This document shows positions 24,315 through 34,074 of a stretch of DNA of 48,633 bases, in pieces. Origin of the DNA: Desulfuromonadales bacterium (lineage in GTDB: Bacteria > Desulfobacterota > Desulfuromonadia > Desulfuromonadales > Geopsychrobacteraceae); assembly GCA_016931615.1 (NCBI GenBank), contig JAFGEL010000002.1:1-48633 (forward strand), given 5' to 3'. A program made the translations under genes and the position numbers. Numbering within the stretch: the stretch's first letter is position 1; each line of letters starts with the position of its first letter. The notes under the pieces are model-generated. The model made no database searches and was not told where the DNA came from. It saw nothing but the letters and a program-made list of their open reading frames with translations.

Positions 24315-25271
24315 TCAAGCCTGATTGTCTAAATCGCTAAATCTCTGCGGGACACGGCTTTTTTCAATTTCACAATTTTCCCGTCCCGGGCAAAGTTCCA
24401 CAGCACAGGGTTCAATGTGGATAATGACGTTGGCTCCGGGGATCTCCCGTTCAATCTTTTTCTCCAGGCTGTCCGTTAATTTATGGGCCTCGGCAACCGT
24501 CATGTCCTTACAGACCTCCAGGTGGAAATCCATGATTTTCAGAGATCCGGCACGTCTTGTTCTGAGACCGTGATAGCCGGCGAGAGGGCCATGATGACTG
24601 CTGATCAGCTGATGGACCTGCTGTTGAATTTCAATCGGCAGTTCATGGTCGAGGATGTCGGTCATGCTGCGCTTGAGGAGCTGTAAGGCTTCATGGAGAA
24701 TGTAAGAGGCGACCAGGATCGACAGGGCGGAATCGAGCCAGTAGATATGGAACCAGCGAATCAGCAGCAGTCCTGTCATCAGGCCGAGATTAGTGTAAAT
24801 ATCCATGCGGAAATGCAGTGAATCGGCCTCAAGTGCCGATGAATCGGTCTGTATGGCAACCCGGCTGAGATGACGGGCGATAAACCAGGAAACGATAGCA
24901 CTGAGGGCCAGAACGCCGACCCCCTGATCCAGATTAGCAAGCCGCTTGCCCTCAATGAGGCGCGTGACCGCTTCATAGATGATCCAGCCTCCTGAGAGAG
25001 AGATAACCAGGGCCTGGAAAAGGGTTGCCAGGGTTTCAAATTTGCCGTGTCCAAAGGGGTGACATTCGTCCGGAGGCTGTTCAGCCTGACGGATGGCCAT
25101 AAGGTTGACACCGGACATGAGAATATCAAGCAGTGAGTCGATAGCCGAGGCCATCACGGCCATGGAACCGCTGAAGAGAGCAATAATCAGCTTGAGAACC
25201 GCCAGGCTCAGGGCGCCGCAGATCGAAAAAGCCGCGGCTCTTAATTTGGGATTGGCCGGCAGGGAAAACAT
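24315..25271 (-). CDS. Cation diffusion facilitator (FieF-like) metal efflux protein
   Basis: The 318-residue protein has six membrane segments. The metal site in the membrane is formed by D45 and D49 (ASAIDSLLDILMSG), with HPFGHGKFETLA at 71-82 and a second D in SALEADSLHFRMDI. The C-terminal cytosolic domain (about 215-290) has GYHGLRTRRAGSLKIMDFHLEV and ends in a cysteine-rich tail (CAVELCPGRENCEI) that could bind metal. The substrate is probably Zn2+ or Fe2+, inferred from the family. It lies six bases after a gene of unknown function on the same strand. Confidence 0.92.
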   Translation of the reverse strand: MFSLPANPKLRAAAFSICGALSLAVLKLIIALFSGSMAVMASAIDSLLDILMSGVNLMAIRQAEQPPDECHPFGHGKFETLATLFQALVISLSGGWIIYEAVTRLIEGKRLANLDQGVGVLALSAIVSWFIARHLSRVAIQTDSSALEADSLHFRMDIYTNLGLMTGLLLIRWFHIYWLDSALSILVASYILHEALQLLKRSMTDILDHELPIEIQQQVHQLISSHHGPLAGYHGLRTRRAGSLKIMDFHLEVCKDMTVAEAHKLTDSLEKKIEREIPGANVIIHIEPCAVELCPGRENCEIEKSRVPQRFSDLDNQA

Positions 25272-25277
25272 CGTGTC

Positions 25278-25787
25278 TCAACCTGTCGGGCAGGTTTTGT
25301 TCCAGCCCAGGAACTCATTGTCTTTGAGGTCGTGAAAGGTTTCAATGCGTTGCTGGTAAAAGGAATGTTCTGAACAGGCTGTAAGAAGCTCCGGCAACAA
25401 GAGCGCCGGGATAAGTTCCTTGTCGGCGCAAAAAATATAGAAGTTCGCTATTCCTTCAAGCAGGTCCTGCAGCTCTTTCAGGTTCGGTTCCAGCGTTTTG
25501 ACAATATACCAGTTTCCCGCAAACCCTCGAATGTCATGCGGAGTAATTGAGAAGATATTTTTCCGCAGATGGTCGAGCATGTAATCGCGCAGGAAAAAAT
25601 CAGCTCCGCGGGCGTGCCGGCCGGCCGTCAGGGGATCGATCTCAGGAGATTCATGCAGGTGTTGCAGAAAGAGTTTCAGCAGTTTCAGGCAAAGCTGATC
25701 GACACGGATTTCATCCTCCAAGGAGGCAATGAAGTAATGCTCCGGGTGGAAAATTTCCTGCTGAGCTGCAGATCGGGGGTCTGTCAT
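25278..25787 (-). CDS. Conserved protein of unknown function, upstream of metal efflux gene
   Basis: The 169-residue protein appears cytosolic and mainly helical, with many leucines and acidic residues and no signal peptide or membrane segment. The central part has a GFAGNWYIVKTLEPNLKEL stretch, and the C-terminal half contains three cysteines and ends NKTCPTG. I do not recognise the family. It is transcribed together with the cation efflux gene, six bases apart, so a role linked to metal handling is possible but not shown. Confidence 0.65.
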   Translation of the reverse strand: MTDPRSAAQQEIFHPEHYFIASLEDEIRVDQLCLKLLKLFLQHLHESPEIDPLTAGRHARGADFFLRDYMLDHLRKNIFSITPHDIRGFAGNWYIVKTLEPNLKELQDLLEGIANFYIFCADKELIPALLLPELLTACSEHSFYQQRIETFHDLKDNEFLGWNKTCPTG

Positions 25788-26126
25788 GGTGTTGTCCGCC
25801 TGCTTGGTTGATTGTTACGAAAGGGGAATGTGATGGGTGATTTTTAACACTGTCGTGAGCTGATGGTCAAGGTGCGCCTGTGTCATTTTATCGGCTTTTG
25901 ATTGTCTTTAGCTGTGCGAGTACGCTAGGATGACCGACTTTATAAATCGAGCCGGTTTCACACATCTTCACCCGGTTGTGTTGAAGGCCTTCAGTCTCAG
26001 AGGCCCGGTTGAGTTCCCGGCGACGACCGTCTTCATAGACGCGGTGCGCCCCCTTTCAGTGGACTTGCCGAATATGTTAAGTTTTTCCCTGAATATTTTG
26101 ATTCAGTAGTTTTACAGGATTTTTTC
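25788..26126. other. Gene-poor stretch before mutS
   Basis: This 339-base stretch separates the reverse-strand operon from mutS. TTGTCT (25902-25907) and TAGGAT (25926-25931), 18 bases apart, are a possible promoter. A 59-codon frame, 25930-26109 on the + strand, ends 17 bases before mutS, but it has no spaced ribosome site and no recognisable product. I see no RNA gene or repeat. Confidence 0.4.
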
Positions 26127-28742
26127 ATGACGACTGTCACGCCGCTGATGCGCCAGTATTTGGAAATAAAGGCTGATTACCAGGATGCGGTACTGTTTTT
26201 CCGGCTTGGCGACTTTTATGAAATGTTCATGGACGATGCAATCCTGGCATCGCGGATTCTGGGAATCACCCTCACGTCGCGCAACAAGGGTGACGAAAAT
26301 GCTGTACCGCTCTGCGGCATTCCCTATCACAGCAGCCAGGGCTACATCGCCAAGTTGATCGCAGCCGGACATAAGGTTGCTATCTGTGAGCAGGTTGAAG
26401 ATCCTAAGACGGCAAAAGGAATCGTTAAGCGTGAGGTCGTCAGGGTCGTCACGCCGGGACTGGTCACTGATACCGAGACCATCAATCCTAAGGAAAATAA
26501 CTACCTGATGGCGCTTTCACAGCATGGTGATAACTACGGGGTCGCCTATGTCGATATCACCACAGGTGAATTCCGTCTGACCCAGGTTGAGGGTATTTCT
26601 CAGGTTGAAAGCGAAATCGGTTCTCTTAATCCACGAGAGATTCTGCTTCCTGCAGAGGGCTGCGGAGAAGACCTCCGCCGACAACTGGGTGCGAGCCTTG
26701 ATAAGGCGATGTGTAACCTGATTCCTGAATGGGTTTATGAGCAAGATTATGCCGAAGATCAATTGTGTACGTTCTTCGGAGTCTCCGGATTGCAGTCTTT
26801 CGGTTGCCAGAGCCTGATAGCCGGTCAGCTGGCCGCGTCGGCAATCCTCTATTATCTCCTTCAGACCCAAAAGGGAGATCTTCGTCATATCCGTTCACTT
26901 CAGACCTATCACACCCAGAACTTCATGGTTCTCGATGATTCGACCCGGCGCAATCTGGAATTGACGCAGACTCTTCAGGATGGGAAAAAACACGGTTCAC
27001 TGCTTGGTGTTCTAGACCGCACGGTCACCGCCATGGGAGGGCGCACCCTGCGTCACTGGATTCACTATCCTCTGACCGATCACGAACAGATTCTTCAGCG
27101 GCTGGATGCGGTTGCCGAACTGGTTGAAGAAAGCCTGCAGCGGCTGGATCTGATTGAAGCTCTGGATGGCGTCTATGACCTGGAACGTCTCAACGGGAAG
27201 ATTTCAATGGCCAGTGCCAACGGTAAGGATCTCGTCGCCTTACGCTCTTCGCTGGAGAAACTGCCACGGCTCAATGACCTTTTGACGCAATTTCAATCCT
27301 CCAGTCTTCAGCGCCTGCGCGGGTCCATTGATCTGCTGCCCGAGCTGGTTTCATTGTTGGATGAAGCGCTTGTTGATGACCCCCCGTTTGTCTTGCGCGA
27401 GGGAGGACTGATCAAGGATGGCTATGATCCTGAACTCGATGAATTGAGAATGATCAGTCGTCAAGGGAAGGGGTGGATCGCCGGCCTCGAACAGCAGGAA
27501 CGCGAGCGGACGGGGATCCCCTCGCTCAAGGTAAAATACAATAAGGTCTTCGGATATTTTATCGAGGTCACCCAGCGTAACCTTGACCGTATTCCTGAAG
27601 ATTATCAGCGTAAACAGACTCTGACCAACGCCGAAAGATTTATCACCCCGGCACTCAAGGAGTATGAATCCAAGGTTCTGGGTGCCGAAGAGCGTATGGT
27701 TGAACTCGAATATAACCTGTTTCAGAAACTGCGTCTGAAAGCCGCTGCCGAGATTCCGAGAATCCAAAAAACCGCTGATGCCCTGGCGACTCTCGATGCT
27801 TTACTGTCTCTGGCGGATCTGGCCCACGAAAAAAATTACGTGCGACCCCACATCGACAATTCAAATATCCTGAAAATATCCGGCGGCCGCCACCCGGTTG
27901 TCGAGTGTATGGCACTGAAAGAGGCATTTGTGCCGAATGATGTCTCTCTCGATGGCGAAAAAAATCAGCTGCTGATTATCACCGGCCCGAATATGGCCGG
28001 AAAGTCGACATTCATGCGCCAGGTTGCTTTGATCACCCTGATGGCTCAGTTGGGGAGCTTTGTTCCGGCTGATGCGGCTCATATCGGGGCCGTTGACCGT
28101 ATCTTTACTCGGGTCGGCGCCAGTGATAATCTGGCAAGAGGTGAGTCGACATTCATGGTTGAAATGAATGAAACGGCCAATATTCTGCGCCATGCAACTC
28201 CGCAGAGTCTGATTATCCTGGACGAAATCGGGCGTGGGACCTCGACTTTTGACGGCGTCAGTATCGCCTGGGCGGTTGCCGAGTATCTTCATGACCATGA
28301 GAAGGTTGCCGCGAAGACGCTTTTTGCGACCCATTATCATGAGTTGACGGACCTTGCCTTGACCCGATCACGGATCAAAAACTTCAACGTGGCGGTCAAG
28401 GAATGGAACGATCAGATCATTTTTTTACGTAAAATCGTCGCCGGGGGAGCCAGCCGTTCATACGGGATTCAGGTCGGCCGTCTTGCAGGGTTGCCCGAGA
28501 GTGTTATTCTCCGGGCCAAGGAAATCCTGAAGAACCTGGAATCCGGAGAGTATATCGACTCCGGCGCACCGCGGTTGGGAGAGGGGAAAAATCAGGCGCA
28601 TAAGGCACCGGCACCTCAACTGTCACTGTTTACTCAGGACAGCGATGATCAGCTTCGAAAACGCCTCATCAATATCGATACAAGCCTGATGACGCCGCTG
28701 GAGGCGTTGAACGTTCTTGATGAACTGAAGAAGATGCTTTAA
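26127..28742 (+). CDS. mutS: DNA mismatch repair protein MutS
   Basis: MutS recognises mismatches as a dimer and recruits MutL. The 871-residue protein has the complete layout: the mismatch-reading F-Y-E at 30-32 in the N-terminal domain, connector, lever and clamp domains (about 130-560), and the ABC-type ATPase, with Walker [10 protein letters not shown] (620-628), signature GESTFMVEM, Walker [17 protein letters not shown] and FATHYHEL. The C-terminal tail after about 800, with [11 protein letters not shown], is also typical. The start is the ATG at 26127 with ACAGGA upstream. The amidase gene begins directly at its stop codon. Confidence 0.98.
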   Translation: MTTVTPLMRQYLEIKADYQDAVLFFRLGDFYEMFMDDAILASRILGITLTSRNKGDENAVPLCGIPYHSSQGYIAKLIAAGHKVAICEQVEDPKTAKGIVKREVVRVVTPGLVTDTETINPKENNYLMALSQHGDNYGVAYVDITTGEFRLTQVEGISQVESEIGSLNPREILLPAEGCGEDLRRQLGASLDKAMCNLIPEWVYEQDYAEDQLCTFFGVSGLQSFGCQSLIAGQLAASAILYYLLQTQKGDLRHIRSLQTYHTQNFMVLDDSTRRNLELTQTLQDGKKHGSLLGVLDRTVTAMGGRTLRHWIHYPLTDHEQILQRLDAVAELVEESLQRLDLIEALDGVYDLERLNGKISMASANGKDLVALRSSLEKLPRLNDLLTQFQSSSLQRLRGSIDLLPELVSLLDEALVDDPPFVLREGGLIKDGYDPELDELRMISRQGKGWIAGLEQQERERTGIPSLKVKYNKVFGYFIEVTQRNLDRIPEDYQRKQTLTNAERFITPALKEYESKVLGAEERMVELEYNLFQKLRLKAAAEIPRIQKTADALATLDALLSLADLAHEKNYVRPHIDNSNILKISGGRHPVVECMALKEAFVPNDVSLDGEKNQLLIITGPNMAGKSTFMRQVALITLMAQLGSFVPADAAHIGAVDRIFTRVGASDNLARGESTFMVEMNETANILRHATPQSLIILDEIGRGTSTFDGVSIAWAVAEYLHDHEKVAAKTLFATHYHELTDLALTRSRIKNFNVAVKEWNDQIIFLRKIVAGGASRSYGIQVGRLAGLPESVILRAKEILKNLESGEYIDSGAPRLGEGKNQAHKAPAPQLSLFTQDSDDQLRKRLINIDTSLMTPLEALNVLDELKKML

Positions 28743-30452
28743 ATGATGAAAAAAATCTGTATCTACTCAATGCTGATACTTATTCTGAGTGCCCTGTCAG
28801 CTGTGGTGGCGGCCGCTGAAACTTATGCTGATTTGCGCGCGGATTATTTTGAACTGAGTTCCTCGACGCAACTACAACGCCAGAGGGGCAATTGGGAGCG
28901 CCTGCTTGAACGTTTTGATCGATTTGTCGCTCAGCACCCTCTCGATCCTCAGTTGGAAAAGATTCTCTTCCTGCAAGCTCGGACCTGGGACGGTTTATCC
29001 AAGGCTTCGGGACGTCAAACGGATGCACAGCAGGCCATCGACCGCTATCTGGCAATGGCTGAACATTTCCCGCACAGTCATCTGGCTGATGACGCCCTGT
29101 TCCATGCCGGGCAGGCCGCTGAGTATCGTTTACAAGACCGGGTTACGGCCCGCCTTTACTACCAGCGATTGGTCACCGGCATGCCTGATGGCGACATGGT
29201 TGCCGAGGCCGCCAAACGCCTGTCTGTACTGCCGGAACCGGTTGTCGTGTCCCGGCCGGTTGCAGCACAAACAAACCAGCAGGATTACCACTCTCTCGGT
29301 GACTCACCGCGCTTAGAAAAAGTCAGGTTCTGGAGCGGACCGCAATACACGCGCGTTGTGTTTGACCTGTCGGCTCCGGTTGTCGCCAAACCTCATTATC
29401 TCAAAGGGGAAAACCCGCGCCTCTATTTCGATCTGCTTTACACCAAGCCGGTCAGCGATCTGAATAATGTCGTCAAAATCCGCAACGGGCTGGTCAAACA
29501 GGTGCGTTCAAGCCTGTTCGATGAACAACGTACCAGGGTTGTAATCGACCTGAATCGAGTTGTTGAATATAAATTGGTGACCCTGGACAATCCCCACCGG
29601 CTGGTTGTCGATTTAATCGGCACGCCGAGTGAGACCGCTCTCAGCTCGCGGACAACTGTTTCAGATCAGACGTTTTCAGCTCAGGATGATTCGATTGCTT
29701 CGATTCTCGACAGTTCGGCGGATCGTCAGCCGACCCTTCATGTTCCCCAGGAAAAACAGCGCGACGGAGTGAAGCTGATCGTGGTTGATGCCGGCCACGG
29801 CGGAAAAGACCCGGGTGCAATCGGGCCCAATAACATCATGGAGAAGGATGTCACTCTGAAGTTGGCCAAGGCCCTGGCAGCCTCCCTGCGTCAGAAAATG
29901 GGCGTCAAGGTGCTGTTGACACGTTCTGATGATCGTTACCTCGAATTGCGTGAGAGAACTGATTATGCTAACCGTGTCGGTGCCGATCTGTTTATCTCCC
30001 TGCATGCCAATGCCAGCCCCCAGGGAAAAGCTTATGGGGTGGAAACCTATTTTCTCAATCTGTCAAAGAACAATCAGGCGGCCGAAGTCGCTGCCAGGGA
30101 AAATGGCACGACCCTCCAGGAGGTGGGGCACCTTGAGGCGATCCTGTTTGATTTGATGGCCAATGCCAAGATTAATGAATCCAGTCGTCTGGCTGCGGAA
30201 GTCCAACAGGCCATGGTGTCCGGTTTACGTCCCCATTTCAATCGGATCAAAGACCTTGGGGTCAAGCAGGGTCCCTTCCATGTGTTGCTGGGGGCCACAA
30301 TGCCTTCGGTGCTGGTCGAAGCAGCATTTATCAGTCATCCACGTGAAGAGAAACGTCTGGTATCCTCTGACTATCAGAATCAGGTCGCTGCCGCTATTGT
30401 CAATGGGGTGATGAATTACACGGAAGCAATCGACCAGGTGGCGAAACGATGA
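28743..30452 (+). CDS. N-acetylmuramoyl-L-alanine amidase with AMIN domain
   Basis: This is a periplasmic enzyme that cuts the stem peptide from peptidoglycan at division. The 569-residue protein has a signal peptide (1-25), a TPR-like helical region (about 30-155), an AMIN domain (about 190-290, LEKVRFWSGPQYTRVVFDLS) that targets such enzymes to the septum, and an Amidase_3 domain (345-560). Zinc ligands H352 and E367, H421 in SLHANAS and the catalytic E526 in LVEAAFISHP are all visible. It begins immediately after the mutS stop and ends with an ATGA overlap with glnD, so translation is probably coupled. Confidence 0.93.
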   Translation: MMKKICIYSMLILILSALSAVVAAAETYADLRADYFELSSSTQLQRQRGNWERLLERFDRFVAQHPLDPQLEKILFLQARTWDGLSKASGRQTDAQQAIDRYLAMAEHFPHSHLADDALFHAGQAAEYRLQDRVTARLYYQRLVTGMPDGDMVAEAAKRLSVLPEPVVVSRPVAAQTNQQDYHSLGDSPRLEKVRFWSGPQYTRVVFDLSAPVVAKPHYLKGENPRLYFDLLYTKPVSDLNNVVKIRNGLVKQVRSSLFDEQRTRVVIDLNRVVEYKLVTLDNPHRLVVDLIGTPSETALSSRTTVSDQTFSAQDDSIASILDSSADRQPTLHVPQEKQRDGVKLIVVDAGHGGKDPGAIGPNNIMEKDVTLKLAKALAASLRQKMGVKVLLTRSDDRYLELRERTDYANRVGADLFISLHANASPQGKAYGVETYFLNLSKNNQAAEVAARENGTTLQEVGHLEAILFDLMANAKINESSRLAAEVQQAMVSGLRPHFNRIKDLGVKQGPFHVLLGATMPSVLVEAAFISHPREEKRLVSSDYQNQVAAAIVNGVMNYTEAIDQVAKR

Positions 30453-33154
30453 AAACTGCAATGAATCACCTGGCATTTGAACCAGCCGATTTTTCCAACG
30501 GCTTAAAGTTCAATGACGCTGTGGACTTTGATCATCAACGTGATGATATTCATGATCAGGCCGCAGAATTTCTCGCTGTTCACCTTGAACGTTTGAAGGC
30601 TCTGACGCAGGAGGGGGCTTCAGGGCGACAGGTTGTTGAGCTGCTGACACATTTATTCGATCAGTTGAATGCAGCGCTTTACGCTGCCGTCGTTGCTGAT
30701 TTAAATCCTGACGACATCAACGGATGTGCCCTGATCGCTCTCGGTGGATACGGTCGTGGCGAGATGAATCCGCGTTCAGATCTTGACCTGATGTTTTATT
30801 ATGAGGCGGACAAAAAAGCCACGGCAAAGGTGATCTCTGACCGGATGCTCTACCTGCTGTGGGATTTGAAGCTGGACGTCGGTTACAGTGTACGCTCGTC
30901 CGCCGAGTGTCTCGAAGAGGCCAAAGATAGTACGGTCAGGACATCCCTGCTCGATGCCCGCCTGGTGGCTGGGCCGCAGCACGTTTTTGAGGCGTTTACG
31001 CAAGTTGTGGGAAATGTGGTTCTGAGCCAGAATTCCCAGGCATTTATTAAAGTGAAACTTGAAGAAAATGAAAGCCGTAAAAAAAAGTACGGCTCTTCCG
31101 TTTATCTGCTGGAACCGAATATTAAAGAGGGTGAAGGGGGATTGAGGGAGCTTCAGGACGCGTTGTGGATTGCCCGGGTGAAATTCAAGGCGAGTGGACT
31201 GAAGGACCTGTTGATTAAGGGCGTGATTAATGAAGCCGATGTCGAGAGTTATCTGAAGGCCCAGGACTACCTGTGGCGGATCCGTAATTACCTGCATTTC
31301 AACGCGGCGCGTAAAACCGACCAACTCTCTTTTGACCTGCAACTCCAGATTGCCACGGCCCTCGGTTTTGAAAATAGCCGCAAAGGATCCGCTGTCGAGC
31401 AGTTCATGCAGGCATACTATTCCCATGCCATCAGGGTTGAGCATCTGTCGACCAAGTTCATTCTGCAATCCACCAAACAGCACAGTGTTCCACAGCAGCA
31501 CCTGTTCAAGTTTTTTACCCGGCGCAATCTGGAAGACGGGTTCTATATTATCCGCGGCGAGTTGCGCTCCAGGGACGACAAGAAACTCCTTGAAGATCCG
31601 GCTCTGATGATGGTTGCCTTTGAGCTGTCTCAGCGCCACGAAGTGGTTATCTGTCTCGAACTGAAAAATCTTATTCGGGAAAATCTCCATCTGATCAATG
31701 ATCGAGTTCGCCGTTCAAAACGCATGACCGAGTCATTCATGGCCATTCTGCGGCAGCCGAAAAATATCGGCAGGACGTTGCGTAAAATGCACCATCTGAT
31801 GTTCCTCAATGCTTTTATTCCTGAATTCAAAAACATTTACTGCAAAGTCCAGTTTGATCTTTATCATATTTATACGGTTGATATTCATTCGATCTTTGCG
31901 GTTGAGAATATGGAAAAGCTCTGGGCGGGCGACTTTGCCGAGGTCCATCCCCGCTTGACCGAGGTGGCTAAAAATATCGAAAAACCTGAGCTGCTGATCC
32001 TCGCTATCCTCTTTCATGATATCGGCAAGGGTAGCGGTAAAGACCACAGCGTCCGTGGTGCCGAGATGATGCCGACCATCGCTCGGCGCCTGCGGCTTAA
32101 TCGTGAAGACAGTGAGCGTCTCCAGTTTCTCGTGCTGCATCATCTGAAAATGGCTCACATTTCGCAACGCCGCGATCTTCAGGATATGAAGATGATTGCC
32201 CAGTTTGCCGAATTGATGGGGATGAGTGAAACCTTGCGGATGCTGTATCTGCTGACTTTTGCCGACATCAAGGCGGTCGGTCCGGATGTCTGGACGGAAT
32301 GGAAGGGCAATCTGCTCAGGGAGCTTTATGAAAAGACCTACGACGTCCTTGAGAAGAAAGATTTTTACCTCGAAAAACGCTCGGAAAAAGCTCGTAACAG
32401 AAAACGTAAAATCCGTCAGGCTCTGCTTGGAGAGTTTTCTGAAAAGCAGGTGACCCGGGCTGTCAACAGTCTGAACACCCGTTACCTGATGAGCTATCGG
32501 TCCAGTGAAATCATTCCCCACCTGCAGCTGGCTTTAAGTCGGGGCAAGAAAACCCTGGCCATGAAAGTCGAGCATATGCCCGACGCGGAATATACCGAAG
32601 TCACCATTGCAACACTCGACAGCCCGGGATTGTTCTCCTACATCGCCGGGGTGATGGCCGCACATTCCATCAATATTCTCGGCGCCCAGATTCACACCCG
32701 AAAAACCGGGGCGGTTCTTGATATCCTCCAGGTCAACAGTCCGGTTGGCGGGATTGTCGATAAAACACAAAAATGGCAAAGATTTGAAACGGACCTGAGT
32801 GCCGTTATTGAAGGGCGACTGGCGGTTTCTGATCTGATCAAAAAACAGGAGCAGCCGAGTTATCTGACTAACGTAACAAAACGGCCGAAGCGGCCGAATA
32901 AGGTTGAGTTTGATAATGAGGTTTCCGATCAATACACGGTTATCGACATCTTTGCCCATGACAAGATCGGGCTGCTGTACGATATCACTCATACCCTCAA
33001 CGAATTGGGGCTTTACATCGCCGTTTCGAAAATTTCAACAAAGGTTGACCAGGTTGCCGACGTATTTTATGTCAAGGATATTTTCGGCCAGAAGATCGTC
33101 GATCAAGGTAGGATCGAGCAGATTCGGTCAACTCTTCTGGACCGTCTTGAATGA
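30449..33154 (+). CDS. glnD: PII uridylyltransferase / uridylyl-removing enzyme
   Basis: GlnD is the glutamine sensor that adds UMP to PII when glutamine is low and removes it when it is high. The 901-residue protein has the nucleotidyltransferase site GGYGRGEMNPRSDLD (99-113), the HD hydrolase site LFHDIGKGSGKDH (H523, D524), and two C-terminal ACT domains (about 712-785 and 830-900) that bind glutamine. Its target Y51 is in GlnB at 15669. It overlaps the amidase gene by ATGA and xerD by ATGA, so the nitrogen sensor is tied to a repair/cell-wall operon. Confidence 0.96.
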   Translation: MKTAMNHLAFEPADFSNGLKFNDAVDFDHQRDDIHDQAAEFLAVHLERLKALTQEGASGRQVVELLTHLFDQLNAALYAAVVADLNPDDINGCALIALGGYGRGEMNPRSDLDLMFYYEADKKATAKVISDRMLYLLWDLKLDVGYSVRSSAECLEEAKDSTVRTSLLDARLVAGPQHVFEAFTQVVGNVVLSQNSQAFIKVKLEENESRKKKYGSSVYLLEPNIKEGEGGLRELQDALWIARVKFKASGLKDLLIKGVINEADVESYLKAQDYLWRIRNYLHFNAARKTDQLSFDLQLQIATALGFENSRKGSAVEQFMQAYYSHAIRVEHLSTKFILQSTKQHSVPQQHLFKFFTRRNLEDGFYIIRGELRSRDDKKLLEDPALMMVAFELSQRHEVVICLELKNLIRENLHLINDRVRRSKRMTESFMAILRQPKNIGRTLRKMHHLMFLNAFIPEFKNIYCKVQFDLYHIYTVDIHSIFAVENMEKLWAGDFAEVHPRLTEVAKNIEKPELLILAILFHDIGKGSGKDHSVRGAEMMPTIARRLRLNREDSERLQFLVLHHLKMAHISQRRDLQDMKMIAQFAELMGMSETLRMLYLLTFADIKAVGPDVWTEWKGNLLRELYEKTYDVLEKKDFYLEKRSEKARNRKRKIRQALLGEFSEKQVTRAVNSLNTRYLMSYRSSEIIPHLQLALSRGKKTLAMKVEHMPDAEYTEVTIATLDSPGLFSYIAGVMAAHSINILGAQIHTRKTGAVLDILQVNSPVGGIVDKTQKWQRFETDLSAVIEGRLAVSDLIKKQEQPSYLTNVTKRPKRPNKVEFDNEVSDQYTVIDIFAHDKIGLLYDITHTLNELGLYIAVSKISTKVDQVADVFYVKDIFGQKIVDQGRIEQIRSTLLDRLE

Positions 33155-34053
33155 ACGTGACTCTGGACCAGTGCCTGGATCAGTTCACTCAGTTCCTTGC
33201 CGTCGAAAAAGGTCTGGCGGCCAACACGTTGAGCGCCTACAGTCGTGATCTGACCTGCTACCTGAGGTTTTTGGATGAAGAAAAGGCGCTCAACAGACCA
33301 GAGGATATTCACCAGGCTGAACTGCTCGCCTATCTTAAATGGCTGAAAAACAACCAGCTCTCACCGCGCAGTCGAGCTCGCGCTCTGAGTGCAATCCGCA
33401 ATTTTCACCGCTTTCTGGTTCGTGAAAACTTGTCACGTCATGATCCGACGGCACTGGTCGAGGCCCCCCGTGCTCTGCAGTCGCTGCCGCAACTGCTGTC
33501 GGAGCGTGAAGTTGAAGCCCTGTTGCTGGCACCCACGGGTGATGGACCCATGGCCCTGCGTGACCGAGCGATGTTTGAAGTTCTTTACGCGACCGGGATG
33601 CGCGTTTCAGAGCTGATCAATTTGCAGATGATCGATCTCAAGCTCGATATCGGTTGTCTCAATGCTTTTGGTAAAGGTTCAAAGCAGCGTTTGATTCCCC
33701 TTGGGGAAGTGGCTCTTGAAATTCTTCGTGAATATTTGCAATATGGTCGTTCAGAACTGGCGAAGAAAAAAACTGATAATGCTGTCTTCCTGAATGTCCG
33801 CGGCCAAAAAATGAGCAGGCAGGCCTTTTGGAAAAAAATGAAAAACTATGCGCTAAAGGCTGGAATCAATAAAAATATTTATCCTCATATGCTGCGTCAT
33901 TCGTTTGCCACTCATCTTCTGGAGAATGGTGCGGATTTGCGTTCAGTACAAACAATGCTTGGACATGCGGATATCTCGACAACCCAGATTTATACCCATG
34001 TGATTCAGGAGCGCCTGAAACAGATTCACCAGCAGTATCACCCGCGTGGGTAA
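33151..34053 (+). CDS. xerD: Tyrosine recombinase XerD-like
   Basis: Xer recombinases resolve chromosome dimers at dif. The 300-residue protein has the N-terminal SAM-like DNA-binding domain (about 5-95) and the catalytic domain with R151 (ATGMRVSEL), K175 (GKGSKQR), H246 and R249 (HMLRHSF), H272 (LGHAD) and the nucleophile Y281 (IYTH). All catalytic residues are present. XerD is preferred over XerC from the SREVEALL and HMLRHSFATHLLENGADLR segments, but the distinction is not certain. It overlaps glnD by ATGA. It looks like a housekeeping recombinase, not the integrase of the island at the left. Confidence 0.9.
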   Translation: MNVTLDQCLDQFTQFLAVEKGLAANTLSAYSRDLTCYLRFLDEEKALNRPEDIHQAELLAYLKWLKNNQLSPRSRARALSAIRNFHRFLVRENLSRHDPTALVEAPRALQSLPQLLSEREVEALLLAPTGDGPMALRDRAMFEVLYATGMRVSELINLQMIDLKLDIGCLNAFGKGSKQRLIPLGEVALEILREYLQYGRSELAKKKTDNAVFLNVRGQKMSRQAFWKKMKNYALKAGINKNIYPHMLRHSFATHLLENGADLRSVQTMLGHADISTTQIYTHVIQERLKQIHQQYHPRG

Positions 34054-34074
34054 TCAACAGAAAAGGTCAGAACC

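Noticed and set aside
25998-26022. T-arm-like CCGGTTGAGTTCCCGG pattern suggesting a tRNA
   Set aside because: The loop is the wrong length and there are no anticodon arm, D-arm or acceptor stem around it.
31733-32521. 262-codon reverse frame within glnD
   Set aside because: It is a shadow of the uridylyltransferase gene, with no ribosome site and no recognisable product.
33151-34053. XerD-like recombinase as the integrase of the left-hand element
   Set aside because: It lies 30 kb from the putative attachment site inside a conserved core operon and has the features of a housekeeping Xer protein.
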